NCBI RefSeq assembly: GCF_022063185.1
Contig: NZ_CP091914.1
Span: 183,168 to 247,167, forward strand
From: Nostoc sp. UHCC 0870
GTDB taxonomy: Bacteria > Cyanobacteriota > Cyanobacteriia > Cyanobacteriales > Nostocaceae
Length of the DNA: 64,000 nucleotides
Reading direction: 5' to 3'
Shown: positions 23,932 to 32,986 of the stretch, in pieces
Numbering within the stretch: the stretch's first letter is position 1
How the letters are laid out: the number at the start of each line of letters is the position of its first letter
Notes under the pieces: model-generated
What the model saw: only the letters and a program-made list of their open reading frames with translations
Told to the model about the DNA's origin: nothing
The model's database searches: none
Made by a program: the position numbers and the translations under genes

Positions 23932-24360
23932 TCACCCATCGCTCTTATATGTCATCGGTCTTGGCTTGCGCTTCTTCAGAGGCACTGGCGATTTCTTCGG
24001 AGCTTGCGGTGGTCGGCATTTCTCGCAGTACAAGGGACGCACACCAAAAAACAATTCGCAATTCGCAATTAAAAAAACTGGTTCTTCAGTCACTAGTATG
24101 CTAAAAACTTCTATAAATTAGCTCATATCTCTTGTTGAGAAATCAAGACAGCTTTTAATTTTGACGTTTTAGCTTTTGGAAAAAAATCTAGGTTATAACT
24201 GCTTAAAACCCTTGATTTTAAAGGCAAATCGTTAATTTAAATCTAAACTTTAGCATAATACATACGGAAGAGCCAAAAAAACTGCGAATTGCGAATTGCG
24301 AATTGTTTTTTGGTGCGCTCGGACTGTATATTCTCGGACATTGATGGTTTTGCTGGGCAT
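23932..24360 (-). pseudogene. Small zinc-ribbon-type gene broken by a repeat-bounded insertion
   Basis: From ATG 24360 the minus strand reads MPSKTINVREYTVRAH and stops making sense at the element (24042-24315). Beyond it the frame resumes as VRPLYCEKCRPPQAPKKSP, VPLKKRKPRPM and a TGA at 23932-23934. The CEKC pair and basic tail match the ends of small cyanobacterial zinc-ribbon proteins, which normally have a second Cys pair between; that middle section is absent. So the gene was both interrupted and partly deleted. Confidence 0.55.
24042..24315. mobile_element. MITE-like element with 29-bp terminal inverted repeats, 274 bp
   Basis: The left end starts CACCAAAAAACAATTCGC and the right end is its exact reverse complement over 29 bp (24042-24070 and 24287-24315). 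The inner part of each end is a tandem GCGAATT heptamer. The 215-base core is AT-rich with no gene. It interrupts a small coding sequence. The ends match other GCGAATT-bounded segments at 11701-12172 and 62097-62439. No clear target duplication was found. Confidence 0.65.
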
Positions 24361-24431
24361 TTTTAAAGGGGATTAATTTGTTTTTATATCTTAACTTTTG
24401 CAATAGATAATTCAAGTATTTAGATGTAAGT

Positions 24432-24464
24432 AGCCACACAGTTTTATATCTGTGCGGCTTTTTT
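24432..24464 (+). terminator. Probable terminator
   Basis: AGCCACACAG and CTGTGCGGCT pair (one G-T) around an 8-base loop, followed by TTTTT. It lies before the gene at 24510, so it would end transcription from upstream or act as an attenuator. Confidence 0.6.
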
Positions 24465-24509
24465 AATGCTTCGCAAAGAGCTTGTGAAAAATCTTCGTCC
24501 AAATTCAAA

Positions 24510-24800
24510 ATGCAAAACTACGAAATAATCCTCACAAATAACCAAAGTGAGAAGGTATTACAAAACTTAATTACTTTGGGCGATCATACTCACTTTTTAG
24601 AGGCTTTAGATGATTGTTACAAAACTCTGTTAGGTCGGGGAGATTACTGGTTTGAAACCGATAAAAATACATATTTCACAGTAATTGAATTAGTAACAGA
24701 TATTGCTATTACTTGTCAGCTTATTGAAGGATTAATCTTGAATGCAGTTCCTTTGGCATCAGATTTAATCTGGGAGATGCACCCCGCTTTTAATAGTTGA
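24510..24800 (+). CDS. Hypothetical protein, 96 aa
   Basis: A soluble acidic protein (VLQNLITLGDHTHFLEALDD, TVIELVTDIAITCQLIEGLI). No motif recognised. Upstream, GCTTCGCAAAGAGCTTGTGA resembles sequences before the genes at 24883 and 25831, which suggests a shared repeated leader. Confidence 0.5.
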   Translation: MQNYEIILTNNQSEKVLQNLITLGDHTHFLEALDDCYKTLLGRGDYWFETDKNTYFTVIELVTDIAITCQLIEGLILNAVPLASDLIWEMHPAFNS

Positions 24801-24882
24801 TAAAGATTACGAATTAGATATACGGGCATAAGAAGGCTTCGCCAAAAGCTTGTGAAAATCCGCTTCAATCAAGGAAAATCAA

Positions 24883-25296
24883 ATGACTATACAATCGACA
24901 ATCACCCTCTTAATTGAAATTGTTTTCTGGGCAACTCTACTAGTGCTGATGACTGATTTTGTGAATGGATTTTTTGATTTGTGGTGGAGTCAGAACTTAG
25001 CACCAGTTTCAGCAATTACACCTCAATTAGATACTGAAACACAACAAATTACCACTAACAAACCCCAGCAGAAGCTCATTCCTGACCCTTGGGAACTACC
25101 CATAGAAACACAAAATAATACTTCCGAAACGCAATCAAATGTGCTTCTCTTCCCTACATTAAGACTGCTACCGCCAGCAAAAGAAGTACAAACAAAACGC
25201 AAAAGAACTACCAAGAAATCAACTACAACTAAACCCAAATCTGCCAAAGATAAATCGCCTCAGAAAACCAGCAGATCACGCAAGAAAGCTGCTTAG
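24883..25296 (+). CDS. Single-pass membrane protein with basic tail, 137 aa
   Basis: One hydrophobic N-terminal segment (LLIEIVFWATLLVLMTDFVN) is followed by a proline- and threonine-rich stretch and a highly basic C-terminus (TKRKRTTKKSTTTKPKSAKD and SRSRKKAA). The histone-like tail could bind nucleic acid at the membrane; that is inference. GGAAAATCAA precedes the ATG. Not recognised. Confidence 0.55.
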   Translation: MTIQSTITLLIEIVFWATLLVLMTDFVNGFFDLWWSQNLAPVSAITPQLDTETQQITTNKPQQKLIPDPWELPIETQNNTSETQSNVLLFPTLRLLPPAKEVQTKRKRTTKKSTTTKPKSAKDKSPQKTSRSRKKAA

Positions 25297-25370
25297 TTCA
25301 GAAATATCAGCAATTGAGCGATCAGTTGATATTTATGATCGCTCAAACTCATCATTAAATAATCAAAAAA

Positions 25371-25757
25371 ATGCAAGCAGCGTACTGTGCATTAGTGGTT
25401 GCGCTTAAGTATGCTCCAGTTGACTCAGATTTTGCGATTGCCCGACAGCATCTAGAAACAGCGATCGCACTTTCTGGAGAATATCACCAGTTGTACTGGA
25501 GTATTTTCTGGAAAACATCACCAGAGAGACTCAAAAGGCGAATACGTTCTCAGTGCCATGAATTAGCGTTTGATAGTTATTCACACATGGTCGAGTTGGC
25601 TGAGTTGGTAAATAAGTATGCAACTGAGCAAACCTCTCGCAATATCCCACAGCCAAAGTCCTGGCAAGAATTTGTGAACAACCTAGAACTTGCGTTTGAG
25701 TGGATTGCGCGTGAGCATTCCGCAGAAATCTACGTTAAGCAGTTGAGTTTGATTTGA
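25371..25757 (+). CDS. Hypothetical helical protein, 128 aa
   Basis: Helical, soluble (DFAIARQHLETAIALSGEYH, RLKRRIRSQCHELAFDSYSH, FVNNLELAFEWIAREHSAEI). Lies between the membrane protein and the methyltransferase on the same strand. Not recognised. Confidence 0.5.
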   Translation: MQAAYCALVVALKYAPVDSDFAIARQHLETAIALSGEYHQLYWSIFWKTSPERLKRRIRSQCHELAFDSYSHMVELAELVNKYATEQTSRNIPQPKSWQEFVNNLELAFEWIAREHSAEIYVKQLSLI

Positions 25758-25830
25758 TACTGCTCTGGACATTCCCCAGAGTAGTTACGGCTACGCCAAG
25801 TTTTTGTGAAACAATAAATATATATCTATT

Positions 25831-27018
25831 ATGGTTAGCCAAATTGCTACACAAGGTTGTCTGTTCAACTTGACAACCGTTCTGGATTACGGGCAATCAC
25901 TCCTCAATGTTGCCCAGGAATTAACTAAAACCTTAATTGATCATCGCCCGTTAACCACCAAAACAATCCAGGCGCAGATGAATCGTTGTTTCTCTGGTAC
26001 TGCGGCTGAGGGGGCATGGCAGTGGAAAGATGCCTACGAAGCTGTGGAAGTTGCGGCAATTCTATATCTGCGGAACAAGGGATTATCTGAAAATCCTTTG
26101 GAAGAACTGCAATTGATTGAGTCTCTGTGTCCCACGCACACCCGCCGCAGTGAAGAACAATTGCAACTCCAGCAGTTTTCTACGCCTTTGTCTCTGGCAT
26201 ACTTGGTTTCTCTAGCAGGACAAATCACTAACAACGATTTGGTGTTAGAACCATCTGCTGGCACTGGTATTCTGGCACAGTTTGCAAAGCTCCAAGGGGC
26301 AAGCCTGATGCTCAACGAGTTGGCAGAAGATCGGGCGCAGATTCTGCGACGGCTGTTTCCTGGCGTTCCACTATTTCAGGTGAATGCCGAACAAATCAAC
26401 GACTATCTGGCAGGGAAAACTCAGCCTTCAGTAGTCCTGATGAATCCTCCTTTCTCTACGTCACCCAAAATTAACAGCCGCAACCCTGATGCTACGCCAC
26501 GGCACATCAACTCAGCATTGCAACGGTTGGCAGATGGCGGACGGTTGGTGACAATCTCTGCAAACTGGTTTTCTCCCAATAATCCCACTTGGCGCGAGAC
26601 TTTTGTTAAGTTTCAGGAGAAAGCAACGGTTGTGCTTTCGGTTGGTGTCAGTGGGAAAGTGTACTCCAAGCACGGGACGACAATGGAAACCCGAATTACG
26701 GTAATCGATAAAGTCCCGACTGACTCTACCGACATCCCGTGTATTCCCGAAACCCTAGACTTACCCGAAATACTGGCATTGATTGAGCAATTGCCTCAGC
26801 GTTCGCAGTGGCAGCGTTCAACTATGAAAGCTGTTATTGCGGCGAAGGTAGTCAACCTGCCAAAGCGTATTGCAGTCCCACAACCAGAATCATCCACACA
26901 AATCCTAGATGTAGTCGTTCTGGAATATGAGGTGATCGAGTGGTCTGCTAGCGAAGGTCTGAAAGATGCCCTTTACGAAACCTATCGCCCACAAAGGCTG
27001 AGATTGAACCTCGCATGA
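25831..27018 (+). CDS. N6-adenine DNA methyltransferase-like protein, 395 aa
   Basis: SAM-binding motif I is LEPSAGTGILAQF at about 138-150, and the catalytic motif IV is LMNPPFST near 203. The downstream block LQRLADGGRLVTISANWF is also typical. The N-terminal 120 residues are helical and should bind DNA or partners. This is the methylase part of a family in which a methylase is joined to a Strawberry-notch-type helicase (P1 DarB and relatives); the helicase half is at 28710. It ends in a normal TGA within the CATGACTAGAAG repeat that flanks the IS200/IS605 element. Likely role: modifying or shielding plasmid DNA from host restriction. Confidence 0.8.
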   Translation: MVSQIATQGCLFNLTTVLDYGQSLLNVAQELTKTLIDHRPLTTKTIQAQMNRCFSGTAAEGAWQWKDAYEAVEVAAILYLRNKGLSENPLEELQLIESLCPTHTRRSEEQLQLQQFSTPLSLAYLVSLAGQITNNDLVLEPSAGTGILAQFAKLQGASLMLNELAEDRAQILRRLFPGVPLFQVNAEQINDYLAGKTQPSVVLMNPPFSTSPKINSRNPDATPRHINSALQRLADGGRLVTISANWFSPNNPTWRETFVKFQEKATVVLSVGVSGKVYSKHGTTMETRITVIDKVPTDSTDIPCIPETLDLPEILALIEQLPQRSQWQRSTMKAVIAAKVVNLPKRIAVPQPESSTQILDVVVLEYEVIEWSASEGLKDALYETYRPQRLRLNLA

Positions 27019-27025
27019 CTAGAAG

Positions 27026-28246
27026 TCACGCGATTCCTGCTTCAACGATCTCTGCCTGAATTGCTCCAGGACTGACGAGTTCTCCACAGGCATTTTGAGC
27101 ATCCGGCGCACCGACGGCTGCTATTAATCTCAATCCCTCACCTAATATGTTCAAAGCTGCGTTATTGTCTCTCAAGTTGTAACCACTACAGCCAGGACAA
27201 GCCCATTCACGTAACTTTAAATCTTTGACCAAAGGGTTGATAAAACCACAGTGATTGCAAGTCTGAGAGGATGGATAAAATGTACCAACTTTCTGCACAA
27301 TTCTGTCATGCCACAAGGCTTTATATTCAAGCATGGCAACAAACTTAGACCAACTAGCGTCTGAAATACTCAATGCTAATTTATGGTTTTTTACCATATT
27401 GACAACTCGCAAATCCTCAATACAGATAATGCTATTTTCTTTGATTAAACGAGTTGACAGCTTATGCAGAAAGTCATCCCGGAGATTGGTAATTCTTTCG
27501 TAGCTACGAGCCAGCTTGGTTTTCGCTTTGACTCTATTGTTACTACCTTTTAAGCTACGAGATAGTTTTTTATTTGCTTTACGTAATTTCCTTTTTTGAC
27601 TTCGGTAATATTTAGGATTGTCTACAACTTCGCCGTCGCTTGTAACAAGGTAAGATTTAATCCCCAAGTCTAAACCAATGTTTTGAGTAACTTGAGGATA
27701 TTTTTCTACCTCTGTTTCACACAGAATACTAGCAACGTATTTACCTGATGAAGTACGAGTTACAGTAACGTTTACAAGTTTTCCAGTAATTTCCTGAGAT
27801 TTATGGAACTTTACCCATCCTAGTTTGGGGAGCTTTAAACGATTCTCTATTACCTGGATGTTACCGTTTGTTAGATTCGTCTTGTAAGACTGCTTGCAAC
27901 TATGCTTCTTTTTGAACTTAGGAAAACCTACTCCTTTTTTGCCTTTGACCTTTTTTAAATCAGCAAAAAAGTTTTTGTATGCTGTCTCTAAATTCTTGAG
28001 CGAGTTTTGGAGAGCAAACTTATCTACTTCTTTAAGCCATTCAATTTCTTTTTTTAGTACAGTTAGTTGCTGGCTGCAAGCGTTGTAGCTTAAAGTCTTC
28101 TGTTCGGATTGATATAGCTCTTGCTTTAATGCTAGAAAGTGGTTATAAACAAACCTTGCACAACCAATACTCTTATTGATTAAGACTTCTTGATTGTGGT
28201 TAGGAATGAGTGTAACTTTAAACGCTTTCTGCATTTTGGTTCTCAA
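27026..28246 (-). CDS. tnpB: TnpB RNA-guided nuclease of the IS200/IS605 element, 406 aa
   Basis: Contains the RuvC-type acidic triad context: GLDLGIKSYLVTSDGEVVDN, CIEDLRVVNMVKN and RDNNAALNILGEG. A C4 zinc finger lies between the last two (CNHCGFINPL and CPGCSGYNL). The N-terminal helix-turn-helix (FKVTLIPNHNQEVLINKSIG, CARFVYNHFLALKQELY) is typical. Length 406 is normal, so the nuclease looks intact. TnpB acts with an RNA from the element's right end; that RNA should overlap 27014-27150. It overlaps tnpA by 29 bases. Confidence 0.9.
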   Translation of the reverse strand: MRTKMQKAFKVTLIPNHNQEVLINKSIGCARFVYNHFLALKQELYQSEQKTLSYNACSQQLTVLKKEIEWLKEVDKFALQNSLKNLETAYKNFFADLKKVKGKKGVGFPKFKKKHSCKQSYKTNLTNGNIQVIENRLKLPKLGWVKFHKSQEITGKLVNVTVTRTSSGKYVASILCETEVEKYPQVTQNIGLDLGIKSYLVTSDGEVVDNPKYYRSQKRKLRKANKKLSRSLKGSNNRVKAKTKLARSYERITNLRDDFLHKLSTRLIKENSIICIEDLRVVNMVKNHKLALSISDASWSKFVAMLEYKALWHDRIVQKVGTFYPSSQTCNHCGFINPLVKDLKLREWACPGCSGYNLRDNNAALNILGEGLRLIAAVGAPDAQNACGELVSPGAIQAEIVEAGIA

Positions 28247-28622
28247 TATACTTTTTTACTTGTGCTTCTGTATTTTCGCTAACTGTTGAAACAAAATATG
28301 AAGGATTCCAGAGATGACCTCCCCATAGCTTTTTCTTGAGTTGGGGAAACTTTAAAAACAGTTTCCTGGCTGATATTCCCTTTAGCATTTTGACTATATT
28401 AGGGATGGTGTGCTGAGGCGTTGCAGACACTAAAACATGAACATGGTCTTCTACGACCTCAAGACTCTCGACTTTGAACTTGTAAAGAATTGCTGTCTCA
28501 ACTAGAACCTCTTTCAGAAAATCGGCTATTTCATCTTTCAGCACTTTATGTCTATATTTAACACACCATACAATATGGTACTCAATTGCATAAACATATC
28601 CTCTGCCGTGTTTTACTTCCAT
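28218..28622 (-). CDS. tnpA: TnpA, Y1-type HUH transposase, 134 aa
   Basis: The HUH pair is VVEDHVHVLVSATP, and the Y1 helix contains FVSTVSENTEAQVKKYIENQ, with the catalytic tyrosine around YFVS or YIEN. YAIEYHIVWCVKYRH is the usual N-terminal strand. At 134 aa the protein is full length for the family. It excises and inserts the element as a single-stranded circle. It probably remains functional. Confidence 0.9.
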   Translation of the reverse strand: MEVKHGRGYVYAIEYHIVWCVKYRHKVLKDEIADFLKEVLVETAILYKFKVESLEVVEDHVHVLVSATPQHTIPNIVKMLKGISARKLFLKFPQLKKKLWGGHLWNPSYFVSTVSENTEAQVKKYIENQNAESV

Positions 28623-28709
28623 ACCTTACCCTACCATGTGCATGACCATGTGTAAAGCAAAATATAGAAATATGGAACGCCTAACTCATGACTAGAAGCT
28701 CGCACAAGA

Positions 28710-31700
28710 GTGCGGCTTGCAGAAATCAAGGACGCAAAACCACATCCGTCGCTCCTTTGTGAAAGTGCAGCCTTGGCACTTGTTTCACCACCAGCACCCA
28801 CCTACAAACCACATCTCCCACATAATATTGTTACCCAAGGCTTGCTATCTGAAGCACAATTAGAAAGCGTGATCTACGCAGGTCAAGCGCACTCTGAGTT
28901 TCTTTCAGGCTCATATGTGGTCAATGATTTTTGGGACAATATTACAGTAGCAGCAAATAGCGAAGAAAATGCCGTTAGATTTCGCCGTGGCTGGTTTCTA
29001 GGTGACGGGACTGGTGCAGGTAAAGGACGACAGTGTGCAGGTATTATATTAGACAATTGGTGTCAGGGACGCAAGAAAGCCATCTGGATATCCAAAAGTT
29101 CCGCACTAATTGAAGATGCCCGACGTGATTGGTGTGCTTTAGGAGGTAATGAGAAAGACATTATCGACCTGAGTAATATCAAACTAGGCGATCCAATCCC
29201 CTTCACCCACGGCATTCTGTTCTGCACCTACTCAACTATGCGCTCGCAAAAGAACGGCAAAAGTCGGCTTAAGCAGATTGTTGAATGGGCAGGCAAGAAC
29301 TTTGAGGGTGCGATCTCATTCGATGAATGCCACGCGATGGGCAACGCAATGGCGCAAGAGGGGAAACTTGGTATGGTGGCAGCATCCCAGCAAGGTATTG
29401 TCGGGCTGCGACTGCAAAACGCACTCCCTTTAGCACGAGTTGTCTATATCTCTGCCACCGGCGCAACCAAAGTATCTAACTTGTCCTATGCTAACCGTTT
29501 AGGGCTTTGGCAAACCGGCGACTTCCCGTTTACCTCCCGTGAGGATTTTGTGGAATCCATTGAGGGCGGTGGTATTGCGGCAATGGAAGTGGTGGCGCGG
29601 GACTTGAAGGCGTTGGGATTGTATCTGGCGCGATCTCTCTCTTTTGAAGGAGTGGAATATGAGACATTAGAAATCGAGTTAACACTGTCTCAGGAATGTA
29701 TCTACAACAAATACGCCGATGCCTTTGAAATTATCCACAATAACTTGCACAAAGCATTAGAGGCTTGCAACATTTCCGGTGCAAAAACATACAATCGTAT
29801 GGCTAAAATGTCTGCATTGTCTCAGTTTGAGTCACATAAGCAAAGATTCTTTAATCATCTGCTCACGGGGATGAAATGTCCCATGCTGATCAAAGCAATT
29901 GAGCAAGATTTAGCCCAAGGTAATGCTGTTGTCATTCAAATAGTTTCGACTAATGAGGAATTACTCAAACGCCGACTGAATGAGGTTTCGCTAGAAGAGT
30001 GGAAGGATCTCAATCTTGACCTGACTCCACGGGAATACGTCATGGACTACCTGTTAAGTGCGTTTCCTATCCACTTACACGAGATTCATTCGGGTGAAGA
30101 TGGAGATGAACGCTCCGAACCAGCCTTTGATGCCGATGGTTCTCCGATTGTTTCGGCTGAAGCTGTGGCCTTAAGAGATGCCCTGGTTGACCGACTGGCA
30201 AGCCTTGACCCCATCCCTGGTGCTTTAGAACAACTGTTGTGGCACTTTGGTCATAAACAAGTTGCTGAAGTCACAGGTCGTAGCAAACGAGTCCTTAAGG
30301 ATGATTCCGGGCGATTGTTTGTTGATTCACGGGGTGCTGGTGCGAATATTGCTGAGACCACAGCATTTATGGCTGATGTGAAACAAATACTCATCTTCTC
30401 TGATGCTGGTGGTACTGGCAGGAGTTACCATGCTGATTTGAATGCTGTGAATCGTAGAAGGCGATCGCACTATTTGCTCGAAGCCGGTTGGAGGGCTGAT
30501 AACGCGATTCAAGGGCTTGGGCGATCGCACCGGACTAACCAAGCCTCAGCACCAGTGTTCCGTCCAGTTACTACTAATGTGCGCGGTGAACGTCGATTCA
30601 TCAGCACGATTGCTAGACGGCTGGACAGCCTGGGCGCACTGACACGGGGGCAACGGCAGACTGGGGGGAATGGAATATTCGACACTAAGGATAATCTTGA
30701 ATCCCAGTACGCAGAGTACGCACTGTATGAGTTATTCAAGCAAATCTTCCAAGGTCGATTCTATGAAGTTCCACTAGGGACATTCGAGCAGATGACAGGA
30801 CTATCGCTAACATCTCACGAAGGCGGTATGAAAATAGATTTGCCACCTCTGCGACAGTTCCTCAATCGGCTGCTGGCTTTAAGGATTGGGATGCAAAACG
30901 TGATTTTCGAGCGTTTTGAACTTTTGTTAAGTCAACAAATCGAGACTGCGATCGCCAATGGAATCTTTGAGGTGGGTGTAGAAACTCTTCGGGCTGAACA
31001 GTTTACCATTGATAGTCAGGAATCGGTTTATACACATCCTCAAACTGGTAGCGTGACCAATTACCTGAAGATTGAGCGAGTTCAACGGAACAACATCAGA
31101 ACGGCTGAGGAAATGCTGGTGTTTGTTGACAAGTATCAGGGGCAATTTCTGATCAACTCCAAGTCCGGGAATGCTGGTGTATCAATTCCTACTCATAGCA
31201 TATTTGATAGTGACGGTGGTGTTGTTCCACGGGTTTTGCTTGTCCGACCACAGAAAGAGACTCGCGTACCTGTCGATAAGTTGGAATCATCGACTTGGAA
31301 GCAGGTTTCGGCTGAGGCGTTTGTTGCGGCGTGGTCGAAGGAAGTAGACGAACTGCCCAGATTCACTACTGATTACTTGCATTTGGTTACGGGCATACTG
31401 CTACCAATCTGGAAAATTCTGCCGCAGAAGAACAGCCGGGTCTTTCGGTTGCAGGCTTCGGATGGACAGAAGATTCTTGGTCGGATGGTTCAAGCAGTAG
31501 ATATCCAATCTGTGGCTGAACAGCTTGGGATAAAGAACAAACTGTTAAGTCCAGGAGAATTGGTTTCACTGGTGCTGAATGAAGGTTATTCTCAGCAGTT
31601 GCCCGGTGGTGTAACTTTGCGTCGTTCTTACATCGCTGGTGAGCCACGCATTGAGTTAGTTGATGCTTTGTCCTTAGTTGATCAGCTTGTGGCTGTTGGA

Positions 31701-31799
31701 TGTTTCACCGAAATAATTCAATGGCGTAAGCGGGTATTTGTACCAACCGGAGAGCGCGCTGCGGCTGTTCTGGCGGCGGTGATTGGGATCCTGGGGTGA
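28710..31799 (+). CDS. Strawberry-notch-type helicase, 1029 aa (GTG start)
   Basis: Helicase motifs: GDGTGAGKGRQCAGII (motif I, residues about 97-112), SFDECHAMGNA (motif II, about 203) and the C-terminal LGRSHRTNQASA (motif VI, about 604). Blocks such as PHNIVTQGLLSEAQLESVIY are characteristic of the SNO family. In P1 DarB-type proteins this helicase follows a methylase in one chain; here the methylase (25831-27018) is separate. The first 15 residues (RLAEIKDAKPHPSLLCESAA) match the linker of fused forms. The true start is uncertain: only GTG is available in frame, and the IS lies just upstream. A terminator follows. Confidence 0.8.
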   Translation: MRLAEIKDAKPHPSLLCESAALALVSPPAPTYKPHLPHNIVTQGLLSEAQLESVIYAGQAHSEFLSGSYVVNDFWDNITVAANSEENAVRFRRGWFLGDGTGAGKGRQCAGIILDNWCQGRKKAIWISKSSALIEDARRDWCALGGNEKDIIDLSNIKLGDPIPFTHGILFCTYSTMRSQKNGKSRLKQIVEWAGKNFEGAISFDECHAMGNAMAQEGKLGMVAASQQGIVGLRLQNALPLARVVYISATGATKVSNLSYANRLGLWQTGDFPFTSREDFVESIEGGGIAAMEVVARDLKALGLYLARSLSFEGVEYETLEIELTLSQECIYNKYADAFEIIHNNLHKALEACNISGAKTYNRMAKMSALSQFESHKQRFFNHLLTGMKCPMLIKAIEQDLAQGNAVVIQIVSTNEELLKRRLNEVSLEEWKDLNLDLTPREYVMDYLLSAFPIHLHEIHSGEDGDERSEPAFDADGSPIVSAEAVALRDALVDRLASLDPIPGALEQLLWHFGHKQVAEVTGRSKRVLKDDSGRLFVDSRGAGANIAETTAFMADVKQILIFSDAGGTGRSYHADLNAVNRRRRSHYLLEAGWRADNAIQGLGRSHRTNQASAPVFRPVTTNVRGERRFISTIARRLDSLGALTRGQRQTGGNGIFDTKDNLESQYAEYALYELFKQIFQGRFYEVPLGTFEQMTGLSLTSHEGGMKIDLPPLRQFLNRLLALRIGMQNVIFERFELLLSQQIETAIANGIFEVGVETLRAEQFTIDSQESVYTHPQTGSVTNYLKIERVQRNNIRTAEEMLVFVDKYQGQFLINSKSGNAGVSIPTHSIFDSDGGVVPRVLLVRPQKETRVPVDKLESSTWKQVSAEAFVAAWSKEVDELPRFTTDYLHLVTGILLPIWKILPQKNSRVFRLQASDGQKILGRMVQAVDIQSVAEQLGIKNKLLSPGELVSLVLNEGYSQQLPGGVTLRRSYIAGEPRIELVDALSLVDQLVAVGCFTEIIQWRKRVFVPTGERAAAVLAAVIGILG

Positions 31800-31806
31800 T
31801 CAGGGT

Positions 31807-31840
31807 AAAGCGATGTGGTTTTTACCCATCGCTTTGTTTT
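31807..31840 (+). terminator. Terminator after the helicase gene
   Basis: AAAGCGATG and CATCGCTTT, 11-base loop, then GTTTT. A 9-bp stem. Confidence 0.7.
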
Positions 31841-31989
31841 CTGGAAGTCCTTTAAATCTGTAGCCGTTACTCTGGTTGACACTCTCACCTTCAAGGCTTT
31901 GCCTGTGAAGGGAGATTCTTGTTTCATCCCCACTTACCTAGACTAGTATTACTACTAGCCCCCGACAGTACGAGTCAACAAGCATTTTC

Positions 31990-32235
31990 TCATACCGTCT
32001 GCCCAACGGCATTTACACCACGATTTCTAATTACCTGCGAAGCAGCAACATCTCGATTTGTTGTATATCCACATTCAGGGCAAAAATGTATTCTTACATC
32101 GAGTGTTTTCTTGCCTGTATGTGCATCACAATTGGGACAAGTTTGGCTAGTTCCATCTTTATTTACTTAGCTAAAACTGTGCCGGGAGTCTTCTTGCTCC
32201 ATTAAAGATAGCTTAGAGCTTTTCTTAGTGCCATT
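31990..32235 (-). pseudogene. tnpB: TnpB C-terminal remnant (second IS200/IS605-type element)
   Basis: The minus strand reads DGTSQTCPNCDAHTGKKTLD, then RIHFCPECGYTTNRDVAASQ and NRGVNAVGQTV plus TGA at 31990-31992. This is the C-terminal zinc finger and RuvC III of a TnpB. Upstream an in-frame TAG occurs and the rest of the protein is missing. A short inverted repeat (CCTTCA...TGAAGG) at about 31890-31913 may be part of the old right end. Confidence 0.75.
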
Positions 32236-32253
32236 CGCTACTTGTTGAGTAAT

Positions 32254-32841
32254 TCATGCTTCAGATTTCGTCTTACCAGCTTTTTTAGAGACAGCAATTG
32301 CACCAACTCCAAACAATAGACCTAGTAGGGAAGTGGGTTCTGGTACTGATGTAGATGAAGAACTCAGGGTAATATTGGTAGCAGAATCTTGATAGATGTA
32401 TGTTCCTGCCCGTCCCACTTCACCCGTCAAGGTAATTTCAGAGCTTGAAGTTCTTTCTAAGGTATATCTTGGAGCATCAAAAGCAATGCCAAAATCAATT
32501 ACTAAATTCCAATTCGACCTAGAATCAAGCTCAAAATCAACATCTGGGGTTAAGTTACCGCCATTAGTAGAGCCTCTCTTCAAATTCAGGTCTAGATTGT
32601 TGACGGATAGCTCCCAATCACTCAAAGTCCCGTCCTCTGAGTAAACTATGAATCCCGAATATTCGCTCTCTTCTGGCAAAAAGTTCTCTAGAAATGGGGT
32701 AGTAGCATCGACTAAGGTAAAATCACCCGAAAATTCTTGTCTAGTTACAATAGCTCCCAGCACGGGAGTAGCATGAAATATGCTTGCAACTACCAAACCA
32801 ATCAGGGCGACGCTAACCTTGGGGAGTCGAACTTGATTCAT
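32254..32841 (-). CDS. PEP-CTERM exported protein, 195 aa
   Basis: An N-terminal signal segment (LPKVSVALIGLVVASIFHAT) is followed by a beta-rich secreted domain (about 30-165). A C-terminal sorting tag VPEPTSLLGLLFGVGAIAVS, then KKAGKTK, is a textbook PEP-CTERM motif: VPEP, hydrophobic helix, basic end. These are exported, then processed by an exosortase, which is encoded on the chromosome. The gene lies alone among remnants, which suggests cargo. Function beyond surface location unknown. Confidence 0.85.
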   Translation of the reverse strand: MNQVRLPKVSVALIGLVVASIFHATPVLGAIVTRQEFSGDFTLVDATTPFLENFLPEESEYSGFIVYSEDGTLSDWELSVNNLDLNLKRGSTNGGNLTPDVDFELDSRSNWNLVIDFGIAFDAPRYTLERTSSSEITLTGEVGRAGTYIYQDSATNITLSSSSTSVPEPTSLLGLLFGVGAIAVSKKAGKTKSEA

Positions 32842-32986
32842 GGAAGGGGTATGCTATTTAAAATTTTTCAATAGATGATATCACATCCAACGCAACTTCC
32901 GATACATTCGGCATATTCCTGCTATTATTTGCTGGGGGCAGGGTAAGCATTAGCGATACTAATGTTAATCTTTTTAATATTTTTTA

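Larger units (their letters stand above)
27014..28698 (-). mobile_element. IS200/IS605-family insertion sequence
   Basis: Contains tnpA and tnpB on the minus strand. The 12-base CATGACTAGAAG occurs at 27014-27025 and again at 28687-28698, marking both junctions. The element is therefore about 1.67 kb. IS200/IS605 elements move as single strands and have related left and right cleavage sites; a repeat at both ends fits that. It lies between the methylase and the helicase. Restoring the site leaves the methylase TGA in place, so the element probably entered a short gap. Confidence 0.75.

Noticed and set aside
28688..28710. ATG at 28688 as the start of the helicase
   Set aside because: It is not in frame with the helicase (22 bases away).
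31919..32170. An 83-codon plus-strand frame
   Set aside because: The opposite strand clearly encodes a TnpB remnant, so this is its shadow.
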